Positions 25,992-37,639 are shown, numbered from the stretch's first letter. The stretch is DNA of 64,000 nucleotides from Aphelenchoides besseyi (GCA_024699855.1 JAMPIQ010000001.1:10540001-10604000), one strand, 5' to 3'. Numbers and translations: made by a program. Notes: a model not told the origin generated them from the letters alone.

Positions 25992-26376
25992 TCGACGATC
26001 AGAGTTTAATGCGACCGTTTGATTTGAAAGCAAAGCCCGAATGTGAAATGAAGTTGTCCGTGAATTGGTAATTCAATTTGCATATCAAAATTGACTCTTC
26101 ATTAAATGGTTGCTGACCGGACTGCTTTCACTCATTGGTCTTTACGTTAACTTGATCTCCAGAGACCAGTAGCAAATAACCGTCTTCATGCTTTCATCTT
26201 GGAGCTTCTTTCTCCACGAGCTTACTTGAAGATCGCGTTCTCGTTGTTCTAGTTTACGTAGTCTACAGGCAAAGATCACGAACACGTTTTGTGAGCTTAA
26301 GTAGTCATAGCTTATGACTATTAGAGTATTTGAAAACTTCATTGGGATCCATCAGAAGAAGTTTCAATGTTTTTGT
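25992..26376. other. Intergenic
   Basis: About 385 bp. A basic minus-strand frame at 26142-26342 has no supported start and is probably chance. Confidence 0.4.
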
Positions 26377-27884
26377 TTATGCAAAGAAAGAATGACTCGA
26401 ATAGACCTTTTCGTGCGCTGATCGATTGAAATGTCGTCGGCCATTCAGATAAACGATTCCATCGGCATAAGATTTCGGCATAACAAACGGCACGCTGCCC
26501 TCGGCCTTGAACGTGAATTGAAACGTGTTCGTGAGCTGAGCACAAAAATCGTTTTCCAAGAGTTTTAACTTACTTCACATTTCTGTTTTTCTACGTCCAA
26601 AACCTGAGCTTCGACACTGACCTGCATAAACCGATCGGTGGAGTAGCAAATCTGAGAATTGAAGAGAGCGATTCCGCCAACCTGAAAGTTGCAGATTAAT
26701 TCACGGTTCCTTACAAACCTCCACGCTCTTCTTAAATTTGATGTCTCCGACGGCCATCAGTTTCGATCGGGATTGGGAAAAAATCGCGGCATTTCCCCAC
26801 GCAGTTTCCATTGCAATTCGCATCAAATAGCCGCCGAAGATCTTACCGTACAAGTTTCGTTCAATCGGATAGCACAAAACACAATTGCGTAGTTGGGCAT
26901 CTTGCATCCAAACACAGCCGTTCGGTGGATCACGGCGAGTTTGGTTGTTGGCATCCAAAGTACGAAGAAAAAGATCGTGCATCAGCGTCCGCTCGATTTC
27001 CGTCGGTAACTCGCGAAGCAACGAATGCGATTCTCGCTCGCGACGAACCAGATGGGCGTCTGAATCGAATGAAGAAAACGGGAGTGAAAAGACTCACGTT
27101 TTCCTTGTTCAAAACGTTCGATCTCATCAGCCGATTGGGTTTCGATTCGTAGGTTCGGAACCGCTGAGTTGCCGGTGGTCGATCGAGAAGCCATGACAAA
27201 TTTTGCGCTTAGAATCTCTCTGCGCAACAATCAAAAGGAACTGTTGGAGAGCTTACGATTTCTGTCCGTGTTCGTTCTTTTGTTTCAAAATCATGGTCGA
27301 CTCCAATGATGAACGTCCGACCCACGTGACACGACCGTGCATCTCGATGTCTTCGTTCGACCGGATTTTTGTGTTTTGAACGTCTGGAAATCGCCATTGA
27401 AGATCAGTGGAGTGACTACTTACCAATGCGATCGACAGCCGCAGTAACAATGAGCATCTGATGATGAGTGGGTTTACCCAAAGGTTGGCCCATTTGATTG
27501 TGTTTGTAGGCTGTGTAGACTGAAAAATGGCAGTTGATTTGGTATTGAGGACTGATTCGAGAGTACCTGCAAAAGTGTCCAAATCTTCAAGAATTTTTCC
27601 GAAACGTGTTGTTTCCCGATAATTCAGATATTCAGCCCGAATTTCGGGTTGTGAACCCAGTGGTATAACGCAAACGGCCCGTGACTTCGAAGCAGGAGTC
27701 GATTTGACAGTTTGATTTGGTTGCCATTGGGTCCTGAAAAGGAGCGTGACACTCAATTGATATCCGCTTACAATTTTTGGCTTTTCATTGCCGCAACATG
27801 ACGCTCCAAAGTCTCGCGAACATCGATGATTGTACGTGGAGAATTGGCGGAAGACGAAAATCGCACGACCGTACGAACGAGCAT
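26377..27884 (-). CDS. ACOT9: Mitochondrial acyl-CoA thioesterase, ACOT9 family
   Basis: Double-hotdog thioesterase that hydrolyses acyl-CoA to free acid and CoA. The start ATG at 27882-27884 opens a mitochondrial presequence-like run (LVRTVVRFSSSANSPR), followed by a RETLERHVAAMKSQKL helix typical of ACOT9. The first hotdog has AEYLNYRETTRFGKILEDLD and (after two introns) NTKIRSNEDIEMHGRVTWVG. The second has YGKIFGGYLMRIAMETAWGN and DIKFKKSVEVG, and the C-terminus has VMPKSYADGIVYLNGRR. The stop is TAA at 26377-26379. About six introns of 40-60 nt; about 385 aa against 439 in humans. The two-domain order and the internal motif YGKIFGG are family hallmarks. Confidence 0.9.
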
Positions 27885-29138
27885 CTCAGAAAGAATTAAC
27901 TGATTGGCACCTGGTCGTTTCAACTGCTATTGTTTGCATGAAAAGTCGAATTCTGAAAAGTGCAAAAACACCAGTTTGGTTCCGTTGGTGGAAACTCTGC
28001 TTTCAAACTGTGGATGGTCGCTGCAGTAAAACGAGTCTTTCTTCGGTCGTAATATGTGATGGTTATTTGTTTGTTGGTTTATTTTCGTACCTAATATTTG
28101 GGCGGTCGACCTTTTGATCCAGTCGAAACATGAAAATGTGGATGGCTTTTGTTACCGAGAATTTCTCTTGGCACACTGGGTGTGAAATCGACGGTAACCG
28201 ATTGATTCTGAGAACTGTCGAAATGTCCTTCCTTGTTGTCGACAATCATCGCACATTCCATTGCACCGATTTCATTGCTGCTCTAAACGTTCGTATCTTA
28301 TTAGAACTTCCTTTTTCTTTCCAGTTTACTGTATTCTCAATGAAATCCTTTAACAAAACAGTTTACTCTGACATAAATGGGAACTTAATGTACCAATTGA
28401 ATCAACTATCCACGTTGTTTCTTGTCCCAAAATTCGTACCGTTGAGAAACCGGCTATAAGTGGCTGTGTAAACGAGTGAGATAGTACGAACAAGCGGACA
28501 TTTTGATAACTGAACGAGTGAAGTTTGGTGTTCATCTTGTGCTTAAACAGCACGCAGAAAGGGCGACACAAATCCCCCAATCATCAATGTTTTACCACAA
28601 AGTTTCTATGGTTTTGGTCTTTATTGCGCTGACCGAAGGCTGATTGCTGATATCTGCTATGATCTCAGGCTGATATCAAGATATTTGTCTCAAAACAAGG
28701 CTACCTTTTCAATCAGCAATCTACTTAACGTAACCGGTTTAGTTACAATCATCAATAATTAAATTTAATGTGAACAGAGCAACGCCAACACCACTTTCAA
28801 CTTTACTAGGTTCTCCAATTGCTTTTTGATTCTCGTATCCAAAGTTGAGAACGTTGATTTGTGAGTGTTCACAATATAATGTCGTTGCCCTTTTGATTAT
28901 CAGACGTCTTCCCACGCTCTTTCATTACGTCACAGTTTCAATAAACCAACTTTTCTTGCATTCTACGAGCACTCCTTTCAAATTGCATAGCGAGCTGATC
29001 AACAAACCACATGAACTCTCGTTGTTGGTTAATTGCAGAAACCGATAAGGCGCCTAGTGGTCAATTATCAGTTTTTCTCCTTGAGACATAAAGTGGATAC
29101 TTAAACGCAAACATTTTGGAAAACAATCAACTCTACGA
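27885..29138. other. 1.25 kb with one weak open frame
   Basis: Mostly unassigned. A plus-strand frame from an ATG at 28130 (about 105 codons, or two exons with a TTTCCAG acceptor near 28324) could be a fragment of a small protein; no family was recognised and no signal peptide is evident. Confidence 0.3.
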
Positions 29139-30354
29139 AATGAAGAACATCCAACTGATCGTCTTCTTCCTTTTGTTTATGCATTCGATGTGCCATTTAC
29201 CAACTATACACACAAAATCAAGGGATTGGATTATGTCACGCAAAGTTATCTTACAGTCAACATCTCAGTTGGCACTCCAGGTAAACTGAATTCATTTCAC
29301 AATTATCGTTCGTATTTTTAGCCCAAACCATCCCCGTAATTGTTTCTCCATTGCCAACCGACGACCAACCGGCAAGTCATTCTGATTTGGTGGTATTGGG
29401 AAAAGCACAAGGTCACAGACATTTCATTTGTAAGTAAGTTGCAATCTAACTATTCGCCTGACTGTCAAGTTTCAGTGAATCCAAAAGCTTGCAAATTCAG
29501 GATGCTTCTTACAGTTTTTACGAACCTTATGGCCCAACGGGATGGATTGCATCTGACAACGTTACAGTGTGTTTACAAGCCCTGTTTCATTGCTCACATC
29601 GATTTCAGATTGGAAACAAGGAATCCAATAAGAATCAAAACTTTCGTATCCTCTTGAACTCCACCGCCAAATTCTCGACTTTGCATTTGAATCTGCCCAC
29701 TCAACCAAATCCATCTTTCATTCGAGATCTGTTGAAGAACCAAAGAGAACAAGTTGTCACGTTCAGTTACAACAGGTAATCATTGAGCTTAATTTAGGCT
29801 AATATTCCTTTTTTCAGTGTGCCTTCTGGTTACGCTGGACTTATGTCTGTTGGAGATCGAGCTCCTAAACGTTGTAAGAACGATTGGATTACGATGCGCC
29901 AAGCAGTCGGACCATATCAGTGGATGATCGAGTTCGACGAGTAGGTCTTTCTTGTACAGAAATCTATTCGGTTTTTAGGATCACTGTCGGGAAGTACACT
30001 CAAGATCTTTCGGACAAAGTCACAGCTTTGATCACCGTGGACAACGACTATATGGTTTTGCCTCGCAAGCTAATCGTTGAGATTTGCAACAATTTAAATA
30101 CGCAGAATTGCTACTTTGATTCTTTTATTATCGACTGTGGAACAAAGCAGAACATTTCGTTCAAAATCATGGGCAAACAGCTTATGTTGACCCCTGCAGA
30201 TTATCTTTATCATGGAAAACATAATTGTGCAGTGAAGATGGCTGAAAGCAAAGACTACAAGATCTTTTTGCCGAATAGTCTCCTTCGTACGAACTGCTTG
30301 CTTTTGGATTACGCCAATTTCCAAGTCGGATTGGCTTCTCGAATTAACAACTAA
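29139..30354 (+). CDS. Catalytically dead aspartic-protease homologue (pepsin fold), likely secreted
   Basis: The backbone of a pepsin-family protease is visible in order: DYVTQSYLTVNISVGTPAQ, the region after it reading VIVSPLPTDDQPASHSDL, a middle domain (GYAGLMSVGDRAPKRC, WMIEFDEITVGKY), the second active-site region ALITVDNDYMVLPRKLI, and the C-terminal strand LLRTNCLLLDYANFQVGLA. Both catalytic Asp-Thr/Ser-Gly triads are missing, replaced by VSPLP and VDND, so it should not cleave peptides. An ATG at 29139 encodes a good signal peptide (KNIQLIVFFLLFMHSM), but the protease frame is a different one, so a short intron, a frame shift or another first exon is needed. Four later introns are clear. 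The stop is at 30352-30354. A binding or decoy role is only inference. Confidence 0.65.
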
Positions 30355-30564
30355 ACGCCATCAAATGTCATTTCCATCCCAATAAACTTCGCTTAAGCAA
30401 CACTAATTAATTCTCAACGTTATTTAAATCAAAGTTGTGAGTTCATCGAGAGGTTGTGAAACTGGACGTTGATTGCCAACTATAAACAACTAAACTCGAT
30501 CGACTTTTTGATTGTTGAACATCAAAATTTATTGCATGTTAAGGTAGAGATGAAAAGAAACGGA

Positions 30565-31720
30565 TTAATCAATTGATGCAAAGTACTGAACATCTGCCCA
30601 GCCAGACTGATAGCCGACTTTTGAAGCGATTCGCACAATTTGTTCCGGTGGGAAGCGATGTTTAAAAGTGCAGTACTCTTTCCCGTTGACCGTAATCACA
30701 AAATGTTCTTTTTTACACTCAATTAAAACATCATTCATACTTGAAACACCGGTTCTGATCACTTGGCCGCCTAAACAATAATGTAAGAATCGGAGTAGAC
30801 TACGCTTTCCCGGAATTTTTTGGACACCCCAACTGCCATTCAAAAGACTGTCTCGCGTGATTCTGTTGTCAGTAGTCGTTCGAAAATCAATCTCGAAAGG
30901 AATTGGGCCGTCATCTTTTGATAGCAAATCGATAGCACAATTTCGACCTGCATCAGTGTGTTTCTCGATGTAGAAGGTAACCAAAATCTTTGTCCCTGAA
31001 ATCTACCTAATGCTCGTCTTTAAGTTTTTTGTTACCTGGACGAAAACCGCCGAACGGGATTGTTTCTTCATAGGGCATCGTAATTGCTTTTCCGATCGCT
31101 TCGATGGATCTTATTTTGAATCCGTTATTATGGAAAAGATACTTCATATTGAAAATCGGTTGTCGATAGCCGAAAACCGCAACTTGTTGGGTTTCTATGA
31201 ACAGAATAAGATACGTATCGCGGAACCACAATCTAATATCTAATTCTTGGTTTTTACGATAAAAGTTAGCGGAGTCATAATCGACCTGACGTTGTTCATC
31301 CCAATTAGAACCAGGAAGCTTACTGTTGTATACGACCTAAAATATTAGACTTAACCGATACTTGATGCCCCACTCGATTATATGCGAAGAAAACGGCAAA
31401 GTAGAAGGGAATAGTGTGATTGCCTAGATCGTCGTTTTCGATCGGTTCCTTTGAGAATGCCATGACCCACTCGTCAGAATCAGTGCTAACACACTTCAGC
31501 TTCAGCAAATGATATCCCTGAACAGTGAGCGGTTCATTTCGCAAAAGATCGTCGACTTCGTTCTGAAAAGATCGTGAACCATCTTCTCTGTGCTTCTTGC
31601 TTTTATGAATAGTCGGTGACCTGAAATTTTATGATTGTCGGAAACGACATCACTCAATTCAGTCGCTACAGTAATGCTGTCAACCAGCAAGATGAACAAA
31701 ACAAAAAATCCGCAAAACAT
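30565..31720 (-). CDS. Secreted tandem galectin-like protein, divergent
   Basis: ATG at 31718-31720 opens a signal peptide (FCGFFVLFILLVDSITVATE). The protein then contains two beta-sandwich segments that resemble galectin carbohydrate-recognition domains. The second is clearest: FEIDFRTTTDNRITRDSLLN, GSWGVQKIPGKRS, then EHFVITVNGKEYCTFKHRFP and GWADVQYFAS near the C-terminus. In galectins the pattern is H.NPR...N...W. and hF.v.vNg.....f.HR. Here the H-NPR and W-E-R sugar-contact residues are not conserved, so sugar binding is doubtful. Four or five short introns; about 340 aa. The stop is TAA at 30565-30567. A classical signal peptide is unusual because galectins normally leave cells without one. 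Confidence 0.55.
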
Positions 31721-31980
31721 TCTCGTCGATTGAATATCCAGACTCAAAATGTTCGTTTAAACGAGTAACTGCAAATCGTAAAATTGAATATCAATGAACA
31801 CGTGAATTCAAGTCATAATTGCCTGTTTTGATTGACTTTTTTCGCCTATTGACTTGAAATGCAGGTATTTCCAACAGGAATGACGGGGTTAGAGTAACGA
31901 ATCAAAATGACTGGTTACAAGAGTTTGCATCAAAATTCGATTTACAACAATCTCATTTGCTTTTTCGATCAAACAGCAAA
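31721..31980. other. Divergent promoter region
   Basis: About 260 bp between the galectin-like gene and the next plus-strand gene. AT-rich, no gene. Confidence 0.4.
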
Positions 31981-33000
31981 ATGGTTGTCACCGAAACGGC
32001 GTCTTTGATTGCCCTCGATGGTTCACGTTCGTCGATTCAAGTGTCCGTAACTCAAAGCGAAGCAACAACTTTTCTCAGCGAACAACGTGAGTTTCTGTCC
32101 AACCATCATTTCAGCCTTGTTTTAGCAACTCAACTCGATGAATCGATGATCGTTGTGGCCCCGGGAACTCGACAACCAACACAACTTGAACGATTGGAAC
32201 GTCGGTTGGACGAAGTGATGCAAGAACGTGTTCAACTGTCCGCTCAATTGCAAGCGATGTTGCGAGGTCACAATTTAAGAGCTCCGCTTTTTGGATGCTC
32301 GTTTCTGATGCCCGGGATTGTAAGTTTTGAGCCTTGAAGTCAACGGACAATGTTTCAGGAAGCGATGAAATTGATCGGCTGTTTTGCGTGGTCCTTTCTT
32401 CTTATCCGTTTCATTTATGTGAGTGATCTGTCGATGTTGTTGGGCCTTTTCGGATCCATTTCGTTGACCCTTTTGGTTTTCGGATTCTCGACCGAAGAAC
32501 ACTTCTTTCTGTGGCCGTTCGTCATGAGCTGTGTCTTCGAGTGGTTTGCTGGTGCGATACAAATGTCGACCATTGGATTACTTTTAATCGAGTGTGGTAG
32601 TGATATTCGGTACGTTCATTGGCTGCTTTTTTTCTCATTTGGCAGTTTCAGTATGTTCGAAGCAAAGGCATTGGAACAAGAAGCAATCTTCAGCTACACG
32701 CTTCTTAGAGAAATGATCTCATGGCCGGGAATTACCAAGTAGGTTTGTTGGTTGTTCACATCAATCTTAATCTTTAGGGTGTTGGCCTATTCACTGGTTA
32801 AGATGTCGGTCTTTTTTCTTTTTTCTGTGATCACAAGTCGAGTGGCATGCATTTTGTACACGAAAGAGCACGTGATCGACGACCAACGCAATCGACTGGA
32901 CACCAATCACTATCAAATGCTCCGTCTCATGCATCAGCTCGATTTTTATCGTCGTGCCAACCTTGTTGCTGCCACTCCAGCAGCCAACCCGATATTGTAG
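31981..33000 (+). CDS. Multi-pass membrane protein, unrecognised
   Basis: ATG at 31981. The first about 110 residues are polar and include a coiled-coil-like stretch (LERLERRLDEVMQERVQLSA). Four hydrophobic segments follow: FAWSFLLIRFIYV, LGLFGSISLTLLVFGF, FFLWPFVMSCVFEWFAGAIQ running into STIGLLLIE, and a last one in the final exon (MSVFFLFSVITSRVACIL). The last exon ends in a polar tail with the stop TAG at 32998-33000. Introns are near 32088-32127, 32319-32358, 32609-32648 (optional) and 32741-32778. About 265 aa. The layout of coiled-coil head plus four-helix membrane domain was not matched to a family. Confidence 0.55.
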
Positions 33001-33229
33001 CTTAGATTTCGTGTGATCTTTAACAATTATATTTGAAATAGACGTTTGTTGACGTAAATAATATCGATAGTTGTACATTTCCTTCATTTCTACTCGATTT
33101 GAAAAGCATCGACTGTAAATTCTAAGGTGTTTCGGGATTAGAAATCGATTGAAATGATCGTTTCAAAGTTTATGGATTACTTCTCAACGACAACAACAAC
33201 AAAATTTTTATTTTAAGAAATGTTTCGAA

Positions 33230-33900
33230 TCAGTGCATTCGCAACTCGTAAACGTTTCCCAGTTTCTCGTACTCAACGATACTGACGATCAATCCTAAGA
33301 AAATTAAAGCCACGATAAAAAGCGTTAAAGTTAACAGACTGGAAGATACTGAAGCACTGAAAGATTTGGCTAATGAGAAGCAATCAAAGTGAACTCACTT
33401 GTTTTCCATCAATTTCGTCGCCTTTGCTTCCGAATTAAAGAACCAAATCGCATAGTAACCACTGTCCATCGTATCGTTGTAGTGCAATTTTTGACCTCTT
33501 TGACAGTCGACAATTTGCACGTGTCCGTAGTCTTGTGTGTAAAATACCGGAATTAACAACTCGAATGCGTTAATAAAGGTCGATCCTTTTGGCATTCGAA
33601 ACTTTCGTTGATATTGATCCACGAAAGTGTGCTCGTGAGTGTGTCGGATATCAAAAAGGAGCTGAAAACTATTGACGAACTTTGCATCTGTTACTTACAT
33701 CAATCCATTCAGTTTGATCGTTTATAAGCTCAAAGCTGCGACGTGAAAAAGAAAGGTTCATATCGATACCAGCCGAACAACCGAAATTGAAGTGAACACA
33801 ACCAAGCGTTTGACCATTTGACTCTGCATACAGGAATGGACGTCTTTGTGACCGTTTAGCTCGCAGGTATTCCTTGAGGAAACGTAGATTTTTTGCCCTT
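33230..33900 (-). CDS. Single-pass membrane protein with beta-rich ectodomain, unrecognised
   Basis: Three exons are visible. The upstream one (about 33880 down to 33700) includes GCVHFNFGCSAGIDMNLSFS and joins, across a GTAAGT...TTTTCAG intron, an exon with RHTHEHTFVDQYQRKFRMP and DYGHVQIVDCQRGQKL, ending MDSGYYAIWFFNSEAKATKL. The final exon, after an acceptor at about 33357, gives one membrane helix (LTLTLFIVALIFLGLIVSIV) and a short tail ending at the TGA at 33230-33232. The ectodomain followed by one helix and a short tail recalls emp24/p24 GOLD proteins, and the GYYAIWFFN segment is similar in style, but the KK/FF tail signal is absent. The start codon was not found. Confidence 0.45.
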
Positions 33901-33929
33901 AAGTAAGCTTTCCATTTAAGTTGTGTTTG

Positions 33930-34237
33930 ATGCAGAGCTCAAGGCTATAGATAAGCTCAGTTATGTTTTATCGAACGTATTTTCGCCGGAAAATCTGCTT
34001 TTCGGTGCAGTCAATTACATGGACGATTTCTTTTACAAGCTCTTAGTCGATGGAAATCTTGGATTGAGCGTTGCATGGCCAGAAAATACCAAAGACGCTG
34101 TTTGTGTGTTGCAACAAACTGGTAGAGAATTGGACTATTTAGTTTACAGAATTTTGGGTTGGAAGATACGAATAATATCAATTATAATGTTTTCAGTGGC
34201 ACTTTGCATTTACAAGGTACAATTCCAGCGACCCTGA
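33930..34237 (+). CDS. C-terminal exon of an unrecognised single-pass membrane protein
   Basis: Open frame starting after a TTGATGCAG acceptor-like site. It encodes about 100 residues (KLSYVLSNVFSPENLLFG, then GRELDYLVYRILGWK) and a C-terminal membrane helix (IRIISIIMFSVALCIY) with a short basic tail. No ATG is found upstream in frame, and the neighbouring sequence is the minus-strand gene, so this may be a truncated gene or its first exon may overlap that gene. Confidence 0.3.
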
Positions 34238-34625
34238 AGTTCCCCTAACTAATCGGCAATGATGGTGATGGGGTGACGCTTTTGAAGGTTTGAGCAAAAA
34301 CAAAGGGTTCCAACTTATAGATTTGAGTATGGAGAGTACGTATTTGACATTTGTTTTGCAAGTTACTAACTTTTACTGAGTAAATTTTTGACTTGAAATT
34401 AACACTGAAATCAGTTTTTCTAATCAAACCATATCGAAACTTGAGCTGATTGCCTTGAAAGAACATAGCGTTGTGCGCATCCGTGGGGCTCATCGACATG
34501 CAATATACAATATGACAGCATATAAAATAATCACAATGGAGTTATTAAATTTTGTAAAAATTTTCTGTTCATTTTTGCTCCAAATGCGGGTTCACATATT
34601 TTGGTCGTTACAATGTTTCTCCAAT

Positions 34626-34967
34626 ATGTATATTAGCATTCTAGAAAGCGCAATTAAAAAGCGTTACAATGGTATATAATACATAGTTTGAAGATGACTA
34701 CTCACAAAGATACGATCGATATAATGTGGGCCTTAAAATTTGGGCTTAAGTGGACTTCGGCAGCCAATTGTTGAACTTTGTGTCATTGATTGACAGATGT
34801 ATGTTAGCAATCTAGAAAGCTCATCTAATGAGCGTTACAACGGTACTTAATACATGTCTCCAAAATAGCTATTCGCAGAGATACGATCGATGTAATGTCA
34901 AGTTTCTGATTTCTTGATTTCAGTGCATTTCACCAGTTAATTGTTGAATTTTTTGTCATTGTTTACA
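34626..34967 (+). repeat. Two tandem copies of a ~171-bp repeat
   Basis: The unit starting ATGTATATTAGCATTCTAGA at 34626 recurs at 34797 (ATGTATGTTAGCAATCTAGA). The shared landmarks stay in register through GCGTTACAA..GGTA, AATACAT, AGATACGATCGAT and TTGTTGAA..TTTGTCATTG. The copies have diverged by many substitutions. The period is 171 bp. The unit is AT-rich and carries no open frame. Confidence 0.7.
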
Positions 34968-35472
34968 AGTGAGCAAGCGACAAAGTCGCGAGTTTAACCC
35001 ACACAAAACACAACTAAAGAAAGCGAGCGGCGAAGCCGCGAGTCTTTCTGGTGGGAAGAATAGAGGACAAAAATTGCGCATTAATGGTTTTGAATTCGGT
35101 AGAACAATATGAGTATTACAATGGTTGCGATTACGCGCTCAATGTGACAAGGTAAATGATAAGTTCGTTTTTGATTAGGTGTTTCGTTAAATTAAAACGT
35201 CGCATCGCAAAACGCCTGAATGTATTCCCGTATATCTTGCTGAAGATCCATAGGTCAAAGTGGACGATGACGTGCTTCTAGCTTATATCCATAAACCATC
35301 TAAATGCTAATTTCGATTTTCCCAATAAGTTTTACACTGTAGATTGTTCGCTCGCAAACACCATTCCGGATTTTATTTTTGAAATGAATGGAGTAGTGTT
35401 AACAGCTCGACTAAGTACTGTATTCTTGATGCAAGTGCCATAACTTAGCTCAAATGTTTCTTTCAGTCATAA
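34968..35472. other. Short GC-rich hairpins followed by unassigned sequence
   Basis: Directly after the tandem repeat lie two small palindromes: GCGAC-AAA-GTCGC near 34977 and GCGGC-GAA-GCCGC near 35027, the second inside a longer AAAGA...TCTTT bracket. The rest of the stretch to 35472 shows no gene. Confidence 0.4.
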
Positions 35473-35728
35473 TTAGAGAGCGCTGATTGTGTCTTGGCAG
35501 TTGAGGGGAATTGGTATTTCAAATTGAGCATCTCGTTCATCACTGACTTCTGCTACACATTGAACTTCGGTAACACCAACGATTTTTCCAAATCCATTTA
35601 CCGAGTTGAAATCGAATAAAAGTCTTAGCGCATGACCGTCGGATTTGCTGAAATCCCAATTGTTTAACACTTTCGACTATTGTTTCCAAATTTGTTGCCG
35701 ACTGTTTAGTTCGACGACTACGAACCAT
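35473..35728 (-). CDS. Candidate small gene, unrecognised
   Basis: An ATG at 35726-35728 opens a basic frame (VRSRRTKQSATNLETIVESV). A second minus frame, joined somewhere near 35655, gives HALRLLFDFNSVNGFGKIVG and continues to the stop at 35473. No in-phase intron of normal size connects them, so this is either a frameshifted remnant or a wrong join. Confidence 0.25.
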
Positions 35729-36151
35729 GTAAACACTCGTTTATTTCGAAAAAACAATTGACACTACACATCGGATCAAATTGTAACCGTAAAGTTGATT
35801 GTCGTGTCTTTCGAATCTCTTTGTTCTCCCAAGTCAAAAACGCGGGAGTTTCGTCAATCAACGAAAAGAACTTGCGCCGTCCAGATGTTCAATTTACACT
35901 CCCAATTTGGTTTCATTGCACGGACCGTCCGCTCCTTACCACTGCACTTTCTTTGCCCCTCCCGACTCGTCGGACGCGTCCGGTTGCCGGCAGTCCGCTG
36001 AGCGTAATCCTCGTGGCTTTTGCCTGCGTCCATTTTCGAGCGTTCGTTTTGCAAAAAACCGTTTTGGACCGAAAGCATAGAAGTCGTCTAGCTTTTGAAC
36101 TCCAATTTTGAGCTCTCGATTTCCAACCGGTTTTTGGGCGGAAACGAGCAG

Positions 36152-36322
36152 ATGTTCTTACTAGCGACTTATCAGTCGCGTTTTCACTTTCTCTCGTTGA
36201 CCGTTCTTTTTGTCGCCATTACGCTCGTGATGCACGAGAGGACAGCAGGTGCTTTCATCGACCAAATGTTTTTTGCGAATTCCGTTCGCCGGTCGTGTGA
36301 CTGCGATGGAATACAAAACTGA
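36152..36322 (+). CDS. Candidate small secreted peptide
   Basis: Short frame from ATG 36152 (56 aa). It has a hydrophobic core consistent with a signal peptide (FHFLSLTVLFVAITLV) and a mature end of about 25 residues with two cysteines close together (RRSCDCDG). A basic pair before the cysteines could be a processing site. There is no homology support. It lies just upstream of the next gene and could be part of its leader. Confidence 0.25.
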   Translation: MFLLATYQSRFHFLSLTVLFVAITLVMHERTAGAFIDQMFFANSVRRSCDCDGIQN

Positions 36323-36405
36323 CGAGGTCTTCGGAAATCTGCTCGCGATTTTCGTATTTTAGACTTCTCATCGATTTACAGCATTTTCAGAGCCTTTAGG
36401 AGCAA

Positions 36406-37319
36406 ATGAGCGGCCGTCAAGTTGTTGATTCAACGTCTTTGGGTTGCAACCCTGAAACCTGTGCACCGCCGATCTTCAACGTCAGTACGATGGTAAGTCT
36501 CCTTTTGCTTCATTTCATGTTTTGCTTTTTAGTTCAAACGTCGAGAGTTCCCGTTGCACAGCTGGCAAATCCACAACGTCGATTTGTTTCTGCAGTCGAA
36601 TGCTCAGAAGGTTTGTCAAGCCTTTGGTCCTCTGGACGACTATGATCTTCGGGTGGTTTTCGAAATGGCGAAAAAACGCAAAAAACTTCGACTTCAACTG
36701 ATTCACGCCTCGCAGAAGAAAAAAGTGGATGAAGTTGTTCACTCGTCACTTTTGAAGATCAAACTCACGGCGAGTAACGATGCCGATTGGAAATCCGAGT
36801 TCGGTAAGTTTCACGATTTTCTTTTGTTTATTGGCAGTTTCAGTTCTCGATGTCAACAATCCGAAGTCGAAGTACCGTTTCAAGCTGCCGGACAGCGTTA
36901 TGAAAGGCCACAAATCGGGTTCTCTTTTCGTTTCTTTCAAACATGAAGTCATGATCTCAACATCTCGCAAAGAAGACTTCGCCGAAATTCACTTAGTTGA
37001 TACGATGCCAAAAGAACTTCCATTTAAACCACAATTAAGCGATCAGAACGAGAAACTGCTCAGCAATCAGAAACCATCAACCGAAACGCGTAAGCCAATC
37101 AACGACAAATCAATTCACGACAAAACCAAATCGTTGCCAATGAAACAAGAACCCGCAATGGGCGATTATGATGCATCAAAGAGTCCGAAACAAACGAGTT
37201 TCGAAGACGACGAGGCGAACAAATTGGCCGGCCAATTGGCTTCCGGCTTGAATCGTAAACGCAACGGCGGCAGTCAAAGCGGTTCGGATTGGTCGGTGGT
37301 TCAAGAGAAAGACGATTAA
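36406..37319 (+). CDS. Soluble charged protein, unrecognised
   Basis: Three exons with clear signals: the first ends STM at a GTAAGT near 36493, the second runs about 36533-36804, and the third starts after TTTCAG near 36842. Exon 2 has a folded-looking segment (HSWQIHNVDLFLQSNAQKVC, LDDYDLRVVFEMAKKRKKLR). Exon 3 continues LDVNNPKSKYRFKLPDSVM and SGSLFVSFKHEVMIS, followed by a long Lys/Ser/Asp-rich disordered tail to the TAA at 37317-37319. About 275 aa. No signal peptide or membrane segment; cytoplasmic or nuclear. The family was not recognised. Confidence 0.6.
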
Positions 37320-37639
37320 ACATGATCAGCGATTGAATTCACTACGATGTTCACATCTCATTTATACACACGCACTTGTACTCCTCTGTACAAACCCCAT
37401 TGAAATGTCAAATTCGACTCCAACGCGGTTTCCGTTTGCGATTTTGCCGGTATTCCTATTCCTTTGCAATTTGAACAAAACTGAAACAACCGATTTCCTT
37501 CTCCCATTCGATATAGCCAGTGTTTGTATAGTCCAGTCCTTTGTAATAAACTATTGCTTTTGAATTTTGAGAGAGCACCAAATCATTAGCTTGCACTTGA
37601 AAGTGGTGAAAAATAAACCCGAATTTGTCTTTTTGTGTG

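Noticed and set aside
28350..28580. Minus-strand frame of 76 codons
   Set aside because: No start context, signal, splice site or similarity; length is within chance expectation.
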